Part shown: piece after piece, positions 34,201 to 42,175 of the stretch
Layout: each line of letters starts with the position of its first letter
How positions within the stretch are numbered: the stretch's first letter is position 1
Translations under genes and position numbers: made by a program
Notes under the pieces: model-generated
The model's database searches: none
What the model was told of the DNA's origin: nothing
The model's input: the letters and a program-made list of their open reading frames with translations, nothing else
From: Ruminococcus flavefaciens
Lineage (GTDB): Bacteria > Bacillota > Clostridia > Oscillospirales > Ruminococcaceae
Reading direction: 5' to 3'
Assembly: GCA_002309635.1 (NCBI GenBank)
Contig: DBXO01000014.1
Coordinates: forward strand, 56,302-120,301
DNA length: 64,000 bases

Positions 34201-35127
34201 ATAGCTTTCCATACGCTTGTTCATGGTGCTCTTGTCTACCCAGCTTCCGTTGTTGTTGAAGCCGCTCTTGAAGAACCACTCAGGAGTCTGGCTGTGCCAT
34301 ACAAGAGTGTGTCCTCTGAATGCGATATTGTTCTTTACGCAGAAATCGCAAATGGCAGCACAGCTGCTGAGGGATACCTTTATGTTTGTATCCGATGAAC
34401 CGTTCTGAACCAGGGTTGCATCGGGCTTTGTCTCGTTTTCGCACTCCACAGCGTTGTGATCCTTGAGTATGATACCCTGGATACCGCTGTTGCTGATAGT
34501 ACCTCTGTTGAAGATATTACCTACGCGGAAATAGTTTGCGAACTCGTCCTTGAGGCCCTTGCCCGAGGGAGCAGCGTGTGCCTCCTGAGTCTCCTTGTCG
34601 CCTGTGATGAGGAAATCATCGAATATGAAGTCCTCTGTGGAATCGTTCGTTATGCTGAGTTTGAACTCATAGCTGTCCTTGGGAGCCTTGTAGCTGCCCT
34701 TGAGCTCTGTCCACTCGCCTGCCGCAGCATTCTTGGCATCGAGCTCGACAGTAGTTTCCTTGCCTGTCTTTTCGTCGATGGTCAGCAGTGAGAAATGGAA
34801 TTTCTGAGCTGTTTCGCTGTATACCTTAACGCTGTAGGTGTATTGGTCTCCGCCAAAGAGATAGAGTCCCTTTGATGAAACTGCGCCCTGTGAAGCTGAG
34901 CTTCTTCCTGTGATCTTCATGCCTCGTGAAGCATTGAAGCCTTCGCCTGTCAGAGCAGTGACGTCTACATTATCCCCGTCGCCGTACCAACCTTCGTAGT
35001 TGCGCTCGAAGTCGTTGTAAACGATCTCAGCAGCATAGGTGCGCGAAACTACGTCAGGTAAGGCTGTAATCACTCCTGAAAGGCAGCTGGCAGCCGTAAG
35101 GCTTGCAACTATCTTTTTTACTTTCAT
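31237..35127 (-). CDS. Secreted modular xylanase: CBM22-GH10-CBM22-dockerin-GH43-CBM6-like
   Basis: A 1296-aa secreted enzyme for arabinoxylan. Signal peptide 1-32; CBM22 about 35-178; GH10 endoxylanase about 190-535 with acid/base E334 (DVCNE) and nucleophile E454 (VTELDIS); second CBM22 about 567-715; Ser/Gly/Gln linker; type I dockerin 743-803 with two calcium loops (GDINYDGVINSLD and ADVDQSKEFDVTD); GH43 about 840-1175 with base D852 (FGADPG), D988 (LFDPG) and acid E1045 (LFEDSS); and a C-terminal CBM6-like domain about 1195-1296. The GH10 cuts the xylan backbone and the GH43 probably removes arabinose or xylose. The dockerin should plug it into a cellulosome scaffold. GAGGAGG precedes the ATG. 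The same domain order is known in Ruminococcus flavefaciens, as I recall. Confidence 0.93.
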   Translation of the reverse strand: MKVKKIVASLTAASCLSGVITALPDVVSRTYAAEIVYNDFERNYEGWYGDGDNVDVTALTGEGFNASRGMKITGRSSASQGAVSSKGLYLFGGDQYTYSVKVYSETAQKFHFSLLTIDEKTGKETTVELDAKNAAAGEWTELKGSYKAPKDSYEFKLSITNDSTEDFIFDDFLITGDKETQEAHAAPSGKGLKDEFANYFRVGNIFNRGTISNSGIQGIILKDHNAVECENETKPDATLVQNGSSDTNIKVSLSSCAAICDFCVKNNIAFRGHTLVWHSQTPEWFFKSGFNNNGSWVDKSTMNKRMESYIQHMFEAFATQYPDLDLYAYDVCNECISDAGNGGPRGRGYGNGNSPWVQVYGDNSFIEQAFTYARKYAPSTCKLFYNDYNEFADGKKNSIINSILKPLKAKGVLDGMGMQSHVNAAASNAWGDTNSYLKAMDDYLALGIDVQVTELDISVENGKYSYTDQANKYKAIFKHAMDWNNSGHDNKVTLVQIWGPNDANSWLSSGSNGLLYNGSNQPKEAYTALTSLVPDSEWGEGKPYTGPGSSGFTPTPVAPPEVDGDGYWFHSTFESSEDNWTGRGAASVETSSSAKFAGSKSLYVSGRTASWNGAAIPLNSRIFQPGETYSFSVNAMTKEGGDTTEFKFTLQYEDSTGTNYAEIATATAPKGEWVQLSNTSYKLPADASNMQIYVETTDEDNTVDFYIDEAVAAPSGTKISGAGQPDLPSGGQNSSGGQTSTTLHLGDINYDGVINSLDMIAARKAIVKGGFSDSNAQKAADVDQSKEFDVTDLVCLQEFILGKIKEFPVNKPAVPDVDLSALASKFGSVNLAESWKKDNENNPLYTQRFGADPGWLVYDGRLYVYTTADEFAYKNGQLIENDYSSGYINCLSTADLVNWTDHGQIPVAKTRVNGTPIARWANNAWAPDAAWKNINGQDKFFLYFANNGSGIGVITADDPTFTKNVKDPLGHELISRSTPNSNVTWLFDPGVYYDPDTDTAIIAYGGGVPDGQAANTKQGRIAKLGDDMISIVGTPIDPGTPYLFEDSSMIKIGNTWYYSFCHNWNVPGGTSVNGQSFSNADIGYMTSTNPLSGYQYQGVVFKNTGTQRLDNGGNNHHSIIEFKGGYYVLYHSRQLEMRMGVNGGKGLNYRSPCIDKATINNGKITCNGSQNGVSQLENLDPTKTVLAATMSNQSKNISVSGVGNTSVQFKKGEWAKVSKVDFSNVTGTLTAKASSKSGAMIKVAAGSRTGDAIAYIEVPAGGTTEITTGIGNIPSGASDIYFIANGDVSFDSWSMS

Positions 35128-35172
35128 ACATTCTCCTCCTCTGAAAAAAGTGTATATTTTTCGTTCAACGTA

Positions 35173-35191
35173 ATGATATATTTCATATCAT
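35173..35191. promoter_or_regulatory. Operator-like palindrome A
   Basis: ATGATAT-ATTTC-ATATCAT, 7-bp arms and a 5-base centre. It lies downstream of the xylanase promoter, in its leader. It shares the form ATGATAY-N5-RTATCAT with the site at 35370. Confidence 0.5.
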
Positions 35192-35208
35192 TTCATGCTG
35201 TTACAATT

Positions 35209-35238
35209 ATTGTACTATATTTGTAATGATAAATTCAA
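35209..35238 (-). promoter_or_regulatory. Promoter of the xylanase gene
   Basis: On the minus strand: TTGAAT, an 18-base spacer, TACAAT. The predicted start is about 75 bases before the ATG, and palindrome A lies at about +12 to +30. Confidence 0.55.
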
Positions 35239-35369
35239 CCCCAAAAACAACGATTAGGTGCAAAAAACGCAGATGGGGCTATTAATATATAGAAAGTGAA
35301 ATATTTTTAGTAAAGAAATTGGTATTTTCGACATAAAAGTGTGATTGCTTAAAAAGACAACTTATATGC

Positions 35370-35388
35370 ATGATACGTTATGTATCAT
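35370..35388. promoter_or_regulatory. Operator-like palindrome B
   Basis: ATGATAC-GTTAT-GTATCAT, 7-bp arms and a 5-base centre, the same form as palindrome A, with 197 bp between their starts. It lies in the shared control region of the xylanase and the GH31 gene. Confidence 0.5.
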
Positions 35389-35499
35389 AAACGAAATCTG
35401 TCAGTGTGCTCAATTTGTACTTACAATTTTTATATATTGTGCCGATTTGTTAAAAATACACTGTTTTTCATTATCTACAGCAGGGAATAAACAGGGGAA

Positions 35500-35523
35500 A
35501 TATTACTATTATAATAGTAATAT
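35500..35523. promoter_or_regulatory. Perfect 24-bp A/T-rich palindrome
   Basis: Each half is ATATTACTATTA, with no unpaired centre. It lies about 75 bp upstream of the GH31 -35. It could be a dimer-binding operator or an extruding hairpin; the A/T richness makes chance more likely than usual. Confidence 0.4.
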
Positions 35524-35596
35524 GATGGCAGGATTGCGGAGGAGCACTTTTTTGAACGGAATATGATGAAATGTTTAGCCTGTTCATATTTTTGTG

Positions 35597-35625
35597 TTGC
35601 AAATCATAGGAAAAGATGTTATTAT
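35597..35625 (+). promoter_or_regulatory. Promoter of the GH31 gene
   Basis: TTGCAA, a 17-base spacer, TATTAT; predicted start near 35632, about 66 bases before the ATG. The rest of the 35128-35697 gap holds the palindromes listed and no believable gene. Confidence 0.6.
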
Positions 35626-35697
35626 TAGTGTACAGGACTATACAAAATGCTGGCACGCAGCAAGTTGTACGTACAAATTGGAAGGGGAATACAACGT

Positions 35698-38016
35698 ATG
35701 AAGGTATCAGACGGATTCTGGATGAATAAAACAGGATATAACGTACACTGGGCGTCGCAGATATACGAGACAGTCACGGACGGACGTTCCGTAACGGTCT
35801 ATGCTGCGCCGTATCATATTTCCAACAGGGGCATGACGCTGGGCGGACCTGTACTGACCGTCACGTTCACGTCCGTCCTTGAAAACAGCATAAAGGTCAG
35901 GATAGAGCATTTTGCGGGAGCTCACAAAAAAAACCCGGGATTTGTCCTCAATGAGGACAAGGGCTTCCAACCTGTCATAAACAGGCTCCCCGACGGCTGC
36001 ACCGAGCTCGTATCGGGAAAAATGTCTGTACGTATCGGCCCCGAAAAGGGCAAGTGGGACATATCCTACCGCTTCGGCGGCAAGCTGCTCACAAGGTCGG
36101 GCTGGAGAACTGCATCCATGATACAGGAGGAAAAGTGGCACAGGGAGAAGACCGATGCCGCACAGGCGCAGGAGCGTTTCTTTGCGCGCTCTGACAGCGG
36201 TGAAGATACCTTTATCCGTGAAATGCTGGGACTATCCGCAGGCGAGTACATCTACGGCTTCGGCGAGAAGTTTTCCGCGTTCGTAAAAAACGGTCAGACA
36301 GTTGACGTGTGGAACAACGACGGTGGCACCTGCACCGAGCAGAGCTATAAATCCGTGCCATTTTTTGTGTCCTCGCGGGGCTACGGAGTGTTCGTGAACC
36401 ACCCCGAAAAAGTCAGCTTTGAGGTAGGCAGCGAGAATGTGTCAAAGACTGCGTTTTCGGTGCAGGGAGAATCGCTGGAGTACTTCATATTCGGCGGTGA
36501 GACCATAGCTGATGTAATTGAACGCTATACTGCTCTCACAGGCAGACCCGCCCTGCCGCCGCCCTGGTCCTTCGGACTGTGGCTCTCCACCTCTTTTACT
36601 ACCGATTATGACGAAAAGACCGTAAATTCATTTATAAACGAGATGAAAAACAGGGATATCCCACTCGATGTTTTCCACTTCGACTGCTTCTGGATGAAGG
36701 AGTTCCAGTGGTGTGGTTTTGAGTGGGACAGCGACAAATTCCCCGACCCCAGGGCGATGATCGCCCGTCTTAAGTCGGGAGGCCTCAGGATATGCGTATG
36801 GGTAAACCCCTACATCGGACAGCGCTCCCCCGTATTCGCAGAGTGTGCCGAAAAGGGCTATTTTATCAGGAATAAGGACGGCTCGGTATTCCAGTGCGAT
36901 ATGTGGCAGCCGGGCATGGCGATAATAGATTTCACCAATGCCGAGGCGCGTATATGGTTCTCGGAGCAGATACGCCGTCTTGCGGAGCTGGGCATTGATG
37001 CGGTAAAGACCGATTTCGGCGAGCGTATCCCCACGGACGTAGTCTATTCAGACGGCTCCGATCCGTTCAGAATGCATAATTACTACGCTTATCTCTACAA
37101 CAAGACGGTTTTTGAGGCTCTTGAGAGTGTAAAGGGCGAGGGAAATGCCTGCCTGTTCGCCCGCTCGGCCACAGCAGGCTGTCAGCAGTTCCCCGTACAC
37201 TGGGGAGGCGACTGCTTCTCGGCGTATGAATCCATGTGGGAGACCCTCCGCGGCGGACTGTCCCTGTGCATGTCGGGCTTCGGCTTCTTCTCACATGATA
37301 TCGGCGGATTCGAGTCTACGGGAACTCCCGACCTCTACAAGCGCTGGACTGCTTTCGGACTAATGTCAACTCATTCCCGCTATCACGGAAACAGTTCCTA
37401 TCGCGTACCGTGGCACTTTGACGAGGAGAGCTGCGATGTAGCACGGCATTTCGTCAAGCTGAAATGCTCACTCATGCCATATCTGTGGGCGAATGCTGTC
37501 AATACTCACCTTACGGGAGTGCCCATGATGAGGGCGATGGCAGTGGATTTCGGTTTTGACCGCAGTACCCTTGCACTTGATACGCAGTACATGCTGGGAG
37601 ATTCTATTCTTGCTGCCCCTGTTTTCAGCGAGGAGGGCGAGTGCAGCTTCTATCTGCCCGCCTGCGGCGAATGGACGGATATACAGACAGGCGAGACCCT
37701 CGGCGGCGGACGCTGGTACACCAGAAAGTACGATTATTTCGGCATGCCTCTCTATGCGAAGCCGCGCTCCGTAATAGTCTACGGCAGCCGCAGCGATACT
37801 GCCGATTATGACTACCTCAGCAATATGAAAATAGTCATTTATGGCATGAGCGAGGGAAGTATAGCAGAAACGACGGTATATGACGGCAGCTGTGCAAAAA
37901 AGGTGGAGATAAGGGCTGTAGGCAAGGGCGACTGCATCGAGCTCTCGGTAAAGGGAACGGACAAGCCCTTTACGGCGGAAAGTGCGCAGGGACTGGATAT
38001 AGTGATAATTGACTGA
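35698..38016 (+). CDS. yicI: GH31 alpha-xylosidase (YicI-like)
   Basis: A 772-aa cytoplasmic enzyme (no signal peptide) that removes alpha-linked xylose from xyloglucan oligosaccharides such as isoprimeverose. The length equals that of E. coli YicI. The start MKVSDGFWMNKTGYNVHWASQIYE is that of the YicI subgroup. The nucleophile is D439 in KTDFGERIPTD and the acid/base D505 in FPVHWGGDC, 66 residues apart as in YicI. PWSFGLWLSTSF and FHFDCFWMKEFQWC also match. ATG 35698 follows AAGGGGAA; an in-frame ATG at 35647 has no ribosome site. It is divergent from the xylanase, so both may respond to hemicellulose sugars. Confidence 0.9.
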   Translation: MKVSDGFWMNKTGYNVHWASQIYETVTDGRSVTVYAAPYHISNRGMTLGGPVLTVTFTSVLENSIKVRIEHFAGAHKKNPGFVLNEDKGFQPVINRLPDGCTELVSGKMSVRIGPEKGKWDISYRFGGKLLTRSGWRTASMIQEEKWHREKTDAAQAQERFFARSDSGEDTFIREMLGLSAGEYIYGFGEKFSAFVKNGQTVDVWNNDGGTCTEQSYKSVPFFVSSRGYGVFVNHPEKVSFEVGSENVSKTAFSVQGESLEYFIFGGETIADVIERYTALTGRPALPPPWSFGLWLSTSFTTDYDEKTVNSFINEMKNRDIPLDVFHFDCFWMKEFQWCGFEWDSDKFPDPRAMIARLKSGGLRICVWVNPYIGQRSPVFAECAEKGYFIRNKDGSVFQCDMWQPGMAIIDFTNAEARIWFSEQIRRLAELGIDAVKTDFGERIPTDVVYSDGSDPFRMHNYYAYLYNKTVFEALESVKGEGNACLFARSATAGCQQFPVHWGGDCFSAYESMWETLRGGLSLCMSGFGFFSHDIGGFESTGTPDLYKRWTAFGLMSTHSRYHGNSSYRVPWHFDEESCDVARHFVKLKCSLMPYLWANAVNTHLTGVPMMRAMAVDFGFDRSTLALDTQYMLGDSILAAPVFSEEGECSFYLPACGEWTDIQTGETLGGGRWYTRKYDYFGMPLYAKPRSVIVYGSRSDTADYDYLSNMKIVIYGMSEGSIAETTVYDGSCAKKVEIRAVGKGDCIELSVKGTDKPFTAESAQGLDIVIID

Positions 38017-38033
38017 AAAGTTGCTCATATCCC

Positions 38034-38077
38034 TTTACTTTTGCTCTAAGTTATGTTAAAATGAATATCAGATATTC
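38034..38077 (+). promoter_or_regulatory. Promoter with palindromic operator ahead of the first CPBP gene
   Basis: TTTACT (38034-38039), a 17-base spacer and TAAAAT (38057-38062), directly followed by the perfect palindrome GAATATC-A-GATATTC (38063-38077) across the predicted start site. Confidence 0.5.
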
Positions 38078-38104
38078 GGACGAAAGGACGGAGAGAACAG
38101 CGCT

Positions 38105-39286
38105 ATGAACGAATCACAGGGCTACAGTGCGGAATATGCCGCAATGAGCCATGAAATATACAGCCTTAACAAGCAGCTTGAGGAAAAGGACAGGAAGTAC
38201 AGGGAATCCGTGAAGACCGACCTGCTCGACCCGTTCAGGAACCCTACGGAGTTCAGGTGGTACAGGGACGATTATTCGGAGATACTTCCGTGGGCGACAA
38301 TGCCCGAGTTTTCAGTGCCGTATGAGCCCGCAGGCGTTGAAAAGAGCGCTATCAGGCGTTTTTACAATATAGGCGGCTTCACTATGCTGATACAGTTCTT
38401 TGCTTCCGGCATACTTGCGGCGGTCCTGATATTTTTGATAAAGCTCATACTGTTAAAGACAAATTCGGGAGCTGCCGACAGCGCCATAGAGCATTACATG
38501 CGGAGGGGATCCATATACGCGGCGATAAATCTCATAACCTACCTTGCCGCAAACGTGGGATTCACGTTCCTGAGCCTTAAATGGGCGAAGATAAAGCCGT
38601 CGTTCATGATACAGACGAGGGATTACCACTTGTCCGACGCAGTTCAGTATTTCTTTGCTGCGGTGTTCATATGGTATTCCTCCGCGATCATAGCGGGCGG
38701 CATAGAAAATATATTTGAAAAGTACGGATTCTCCACTCAGGTCCTTGATATGGACATGGCAAAGACGGGGCTCGGCTTCGCGGTATTCACCATATACGCC
38801 TGCATGATAGCTCCGCTGACTGAAGAGCTCTTCTTCCGCGGGGCGATGATGAAGATATTCTCTAAGTCGAATCAGCGCTTCGGAATATTCATATCGGCGT
38901 TTTTCTTCGGACTTGCCCATTCCAATCTTCCCCAGTTCGTACCAGCGTTCCTGCTGGGAATATTCCTCGGGCACATAGACATGAAGCACAATTCCATAAT
39001 CCCATCCATAGTTGTCCATATTATGATAAACACGTTGGCGACTGTATATTCCGAACTGGGCGATAATCAGTTCCTGATGGGTGCATTCGGATTGTTCCTG
39101 CTGGTATGCTGGTTCGTGGGACTTATAATGCTGATAATATTCAGGATGAACTGCAGGCTTCCGGTGTCTACTCCTGCACAGAGCCGCAGAGGAATAGCAA
39201 TCGCAAAGACGTCCATAGGTGTTATCCTTGCAGTTGCGGTGCACATAGCATATATGACAGTGATAATCTACAATACAAGGACGTAA
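38105..39286 (+). CDS. CPBP-family intramembrane protease
   Basis: A 393-aa protein: a soluble N-terminal region of about 90 residues with a charged, possibly coiled-coil part (YSLNKQLEEKDRKYRES), then about eight membrane segments. The CPBP (CAAX protease/ABI) motifs are present: EELFFRG (EExxxR), FGLAHSN (FxxxH) and HIMIN (HxxxN-like). Family members cut proteins inside the membrane or protect against bacteriocins; the substrate here is unknown. GGACGGAGAG lies before the ATG. A palindrome at its promoter suggests regulation. A second CPBP gene faces it across a shared terminator. Confidence 0.85.
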   Translation: MNESQGYSAEYAAMSHEIYSLNKQLEEKDRKYRESVKTDLLDPFRNPTEFRWYRDDYSEILPWATMPEFSVPYEPAGVEKSAIRRFYNIGGFTMLIQFFASGILAAVLIFLIKLILLKTNSGAADSAIEHYMRRGSIYAAINLITYLAANVGFTFLSLKWAKIKPSFMIQTRDYHLSDAVQYFFAAVFIWYSSAIIAGGIENIFEKYGFSTQVLDMDMAKTGLGFAVFTIYACMIAPLTEELFFRGAMMKIFSKSNQRFGIFISAFFFGLAHSNLPQFVPAFLLGIFLGHIDMKHNSIIPSIVVHIMINTLATVYSELGDNQFLMGAFGLFLLVCWFVGLIMLIIFRMNCRLPVSTPAQSRRGIAIAKTSIGVILAVAVHIAYMTVIIYNTRT

Positions 39287-39293
39287 GGACATA

Positions 39294-39324
39294 AAAAGCC
39301 CCGATACAGCTGTATCGGGGCTTG
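39294..39324. terminator. Bidirectional intrinsic terminator
   Basis: Perfect hairpin AAGCCCCGATACAG / CTGTATCGGGGCTT between the two convergent CPBP genes. Confidence 0.85.
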
Positions 39325-39328
39325 ACCG

Positions 39329-40315
39329 TTATTCTGCCTTTTCGGGCACAGTCTGCTTTGCGGACTGCTTTTTCCATATCATGTACAGCGTCACTGCAAT
39401 GCCGATACCCAGTACCAGCGTTGAGAGAATGCTTCCTTCTATGCCGAATTCTCCGCCTGTGAGAAAATCATGGGAAGAAACGGGAGTGCTCCTGAGCACA
39501 GACTCCGTGTCGGCAGTACCGCTGACGCTTATTCCGAAGATATTTCCCTGTGAGAAGTTCCATACGGAATGTATCGCGCAGGCTCCCCATATATTGTCAA
39601 AAAGGATAATATACAGACCTGCAAAGACTCCGAAGAGGGTAAGGTTTATAAATGGCAGCACTCCGAATCCCGGGTTGGTGACGTGAGCAAGAGCGAAGCC
39701 TACGGAGCTTATAGCGACCGCAATAGCGGTCTTGCAGCCGCTGCCGCCTATGGTGGTCATGAGGTAGCCGCGGAAGATGAATTCCTCGCTCATTCCCTGA
39801 ACGATGAAGCCGAGGAAGAAAAGCCCGAGAGTGCCGAAGCTGATATTGCTGCAAACCGATATTTCAGTGATACCGGACAATGCGCCCGAAAGAGCTATCA
39901 CTGTCATCATTGTCAGACCTACTGCGATACCCGTAAAGTAATGAGCGAAGAACTTCTCCTTGCGGGCGCCCATTGAGCGGACCGGTCTCACCTCGATACA
40001 GCGGCAGTAGAATATGGCTGCGATAGTTCCGAAAACTGTTGAGAGCAGAGTGGGTATCATGATCTTTGGTGCGGAAGATACTTTAACGGCGAGCTTCATG
40101 GATTCCCTGACCGTAAGCCCCTGTGAGCCGTCGAGATATCCCTGTTTCCGAAGCTCCTCGAGCATCGGCTTTGCGGTTATTATGGCGGGTATTACCGATT
40201 CAAGCAGCATTATGACCAGAAAAACCACCAGAAAGCACAGTATGATAACGAAAATGTTCTTTGAGGCGTGTGATTTTGAAGCCTCGTCAAACATTTTTGG
40301 TCTGTAATCAAGCAT
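39329..40315 (-). CDS. CPBP-family intramembrane protease
   Basis: A 328-aa protein with about eight membrane segments. CPBP motifs: MSEEFIFRGYL (EExxxR), FALAHVTN (FxxxH) and CAIHSVWN (HxxxN). It is not a close copy of the gene facing it (different N-terminus and segment lengths), so the pair is not a recent duplication. ATG 40315 is used: GGGAGG is 8 bases before it, while the in-frame GTG at 40324 overlaps that site. A TTGACA-17-TAAAAT promoter lies upstream. Confidence 0.85.
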   Translation of the reverse strand: MLDYRPKMFDEASKSHASKNIFVIILCFLVVFLVIMLLESVIPAIITAKPMLEELRKQGYLDGSQGLTVRESMKLAVKVSSAPKIMIPTLLSTVFGTIAAIFYCRCIEVRPVRSMGARKEKFFAHYFTGIAVGLTMMTVIALSGALSGITEISVCSNISFGTLGLFFLGFIVQGMSEEFIFRGYLMTTIGGSGCKTAIAVAISSVGFALAHVTNPGFGVLPFINLTLFGVFAGLYIILFDNIWGACAIHSVWNFSQGNIFGISVSGTADTESVLRSTPVSSHDFLTGGEFGIEGSILSTLVLGIGIAVTLYMIWKKQSAKQTVPEKAE

Positions 40316-40335
40316 ATATAGCACCTCCCTATATA

Positions 40336-40364
40336 ATTTTACTATGTAATACTGCCGTTGTCAA
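40336..40364 (-). promoter_or_regulatory. Promoter of the minus-strand CPBP gene
   Basis: TTGACA, a 17-base spacer, TAAAAT on the minus strand, about 20 bp from the start codon. Confidence 0.75.
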
Positions 40365-40379
40365 GAAGCTTTTGCGCAT

Positions 40380-40408
40380 TTGACATTGTATAAAGGAGAT
40401 GATATAAT
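40380..40408 (+). promoter_or_regulatory. Consensus sigma-A promoter of the ABC exporter genes
   Basis: TTGACA, a 17-base spacer, TATAAT: a full match to the sigma-A consensus. Predicted start near 40415. No operator is evident. Confidence 0.88.
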
Positions 40409-40447
40409 AAAAAACAGACCATTTTTTTAGAAGAAAGGGGATCGCCG

Positions 40448-42175
40448 ATGTTCAAAACTATCTTTTCTCACATCGGAAAATACAAGAAAGATGCAATACT
40501 TGCACCCGTCACCATAATAGGTGAAGTGGCCATGGAAGTCCTCATACCTAAGGTAATGGCGATGATAATCGATAACGGCGTAAAAAAGGGCGATATCGGG
40601 TATATCACAAAAATGGGCGTACTTATGGTGCTGATGTCCGTATTCTCGCTTTGCTTCGGAGCACTTGCGGCGCGTTTCAGCGCTGTTGCGGCAATGGGAT
40701 TCGCTAAGAATCTCAGGAGCGCACTTTTCAGAAAGGTGCAGAGCTTCTCCTTTGCCAACGTGGATAAGTTTTCAACAGCCTCCCTCACAACGAGGCTCAC
40801 CACCGACGTTACCAATGTGCAGAACGCCTTCATGATGTTCACGAGAATGGCGTTCCGTTCGCCCATAATGCTCATATGCGCCACGATCATGGCGGTAAAG
40901 GCGAATGCAAAGCTGTCAACGGTTTTCATGTTCTCCATACCTCTCCTTGCGCTGTCGGTATTTTTCATACTGACCAACGCTCACCCGAGGTTCGAGAAAA
41001 TGCTCAGGCGCTACGACGATATGAACGCAAAGGTGCAGGAAAACCTTGTGGGAATACGTGTTGTCAAGGCCTTTGCGCGTGAAAAATACGAGAACGAGCG
41101 CTTTGAGGAAAACACCAGGAATGTGCGCCTTGCCCAGTTTGCAGCTGAAAAGCTCATAATACTCGGCATGCCAGCTATGCAGCTCGTTATGTACGCAAGC
41201 ATAGCCGCTATACTCTACTTCGGCGGACGTATGGCTGTAGGCGGAGATATAGAAACAGGAGCGCTTTCAAGCTTTATCACCTACGTGGGACAGATCCTCC
41301 TTTCGCTTATGATGATATCCGTCCTGTTTATAACATTTGTGATATCGAGAGCCTCCCTCCAGCGTATCTATGAGGTGCTCAGCGAGGAGCCTGCAATAAA
41401 GGACTCCGCAGATTCGGAGATATCCGCAGCTGACGGCTCTGTAAGGTTTGAGAACGTGAGCTTCAGTTACTATGACGATATGAATAACCTTGCGCTCGAA
41501 AAAATAAACCTTAAGATAAACTCCGGTGAGACCATAGGCATAATAGGCGGTACGGGCTCGTCAAAGACCTCGCTTGTGCAGCTGATCCCGCGTCTTTACG
41601 ATGCGACTGAGGGAAGAGTAGTGGTCGGCGGTCACGACGTAAAGGAATACCCGCTGAAAACTCTCCGCGATCAGGTAGCTATGGTATTGCAGAAAAACGT
41701 TCTCTTCTCGGGAACTATCAGGGATAATCTCCGCTGGGGCGATGAAAACGCCACCGAGGAGGAGATCATCGAAGCATGTAAGTCCGCCTGCGCCCACGAC
41801 TTCATAATGGGCTTTCCCGAGGGCTACGATACCGATCTCGGACAGGGCGGCGTAAACGTTTCGGGCGGTCAGAAGCAGAGGCTTTGTATCGCAAGAGCGC
41901 TGCTTAAAAAGCCGAAGATAATCATTCTCGACGACTCCACCAGCGCTGTTGATACCGCAACTGACAGCAGTATCCGCAAGGCTTTCCGTGAAAAGCTTGC
42001 CGATACCACGACCATCATAATCGCACAGCGTATCAGCTCGGTTATGGACGCCGACCGCATAATCGTAATGGACGGCGGCAGGATAACCGATGTGGGCACA
42101 CATGAGGAGCTCATGGAAAAGAGCGCTATTTACCGCGAGGTATACGACTCGCAGCAGAAAGGAGCTGATGAATAA
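40448..42175 (+). CDS. ABC exporter half-transporter, degenerate-site subunit
   Basis: A 575-aa protein: six membrane segments (about 1-300) and a nucleotide-binding domain (about 335-575). Walker A is GGTGSSKTS, Q-loop MVLQKNVLFSGTI, signature VSGGQKQRL and Walker B IIILDDSTSAVD. The Asp in place of the catalytic Glu (LDD, not LDE) is the mark of the non-canonical half of heterodimeric exporters such as TM287/288 and LmrCD. The partner is the next gene, whose ATG overlaps its stop by one base (TAATG). Substrate unknown; drugs, lipids or peptides are all possible. GAAAGGGG precedes the ATG. Confidence 0.9.
   Translation: MFKTIFSHIGKYKKDAILAPVTIIGEVAMEVLIPKVMAMIIDNGVKKGDIGYITKMGVLMVLMSVFSLCFGALAARFSAVAAMGFAKNLRSALFRKVQSFSFANVDKFSTASLTTRLTTDVTNVQNAFMMFTRMAFRSPIMLICATIMAVKANAKLSTVFMFSIPLLALSVFFILTNAHPRFEKMLRRYDDMNAKVQENLVGIRVVKAFAREKYENERFEENTRNVRLAQFAAEKLIILGMPAMQLVMYASIAAILYFGGRMAVGGDIETGALSSFITYVGQILLSLMMISVLFITFVISRASLQRIYEVLSEEPAIKDSADSEISAADGSVRFENVSFSYYDDMNNLALEKINLKINSGETIGIIGGTGSSKTSLVQLIPRLYDATEGRVVVGGHDVKEYPLKTLRDQVAMVLQKNVLFSGTIRDNLRWGDENATEEEIIEACKSACAHDFIMGFPEGYDTDLGQGGVNVSGGQKQRLCIARALLKKPKIIILDDSTSAVDTATDSSIRKAFREKLADTTTIIIAQRISSVMDADRIIVMDGGRITDVGTHEELMEKSAIYREVYDSQQKGADE

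Noticed and set aside
35345..35566. A 73-codon frame in the xylanase/GH31 control region
   Set aside because: It lacks a ribosome site, contains low-complexity residues from the A/T-rich palindrome, and overlaps the regulatory elements.
35707..36141. Long antisense frames over real genes (for example here, and at 29091-30104 and 49810-50982)
   Set aside because: They come from the codon bias of the true genes on the plus strand. They lack ribosome sites and family motifs.
40448..42175. Walker A GGTGSSKTS as a sign of a dead ATPase
   Set aside because: The Lys and following Thr are kept and this form is, to my knowledge, common in the non-canonical half of heterodimeric exporters.
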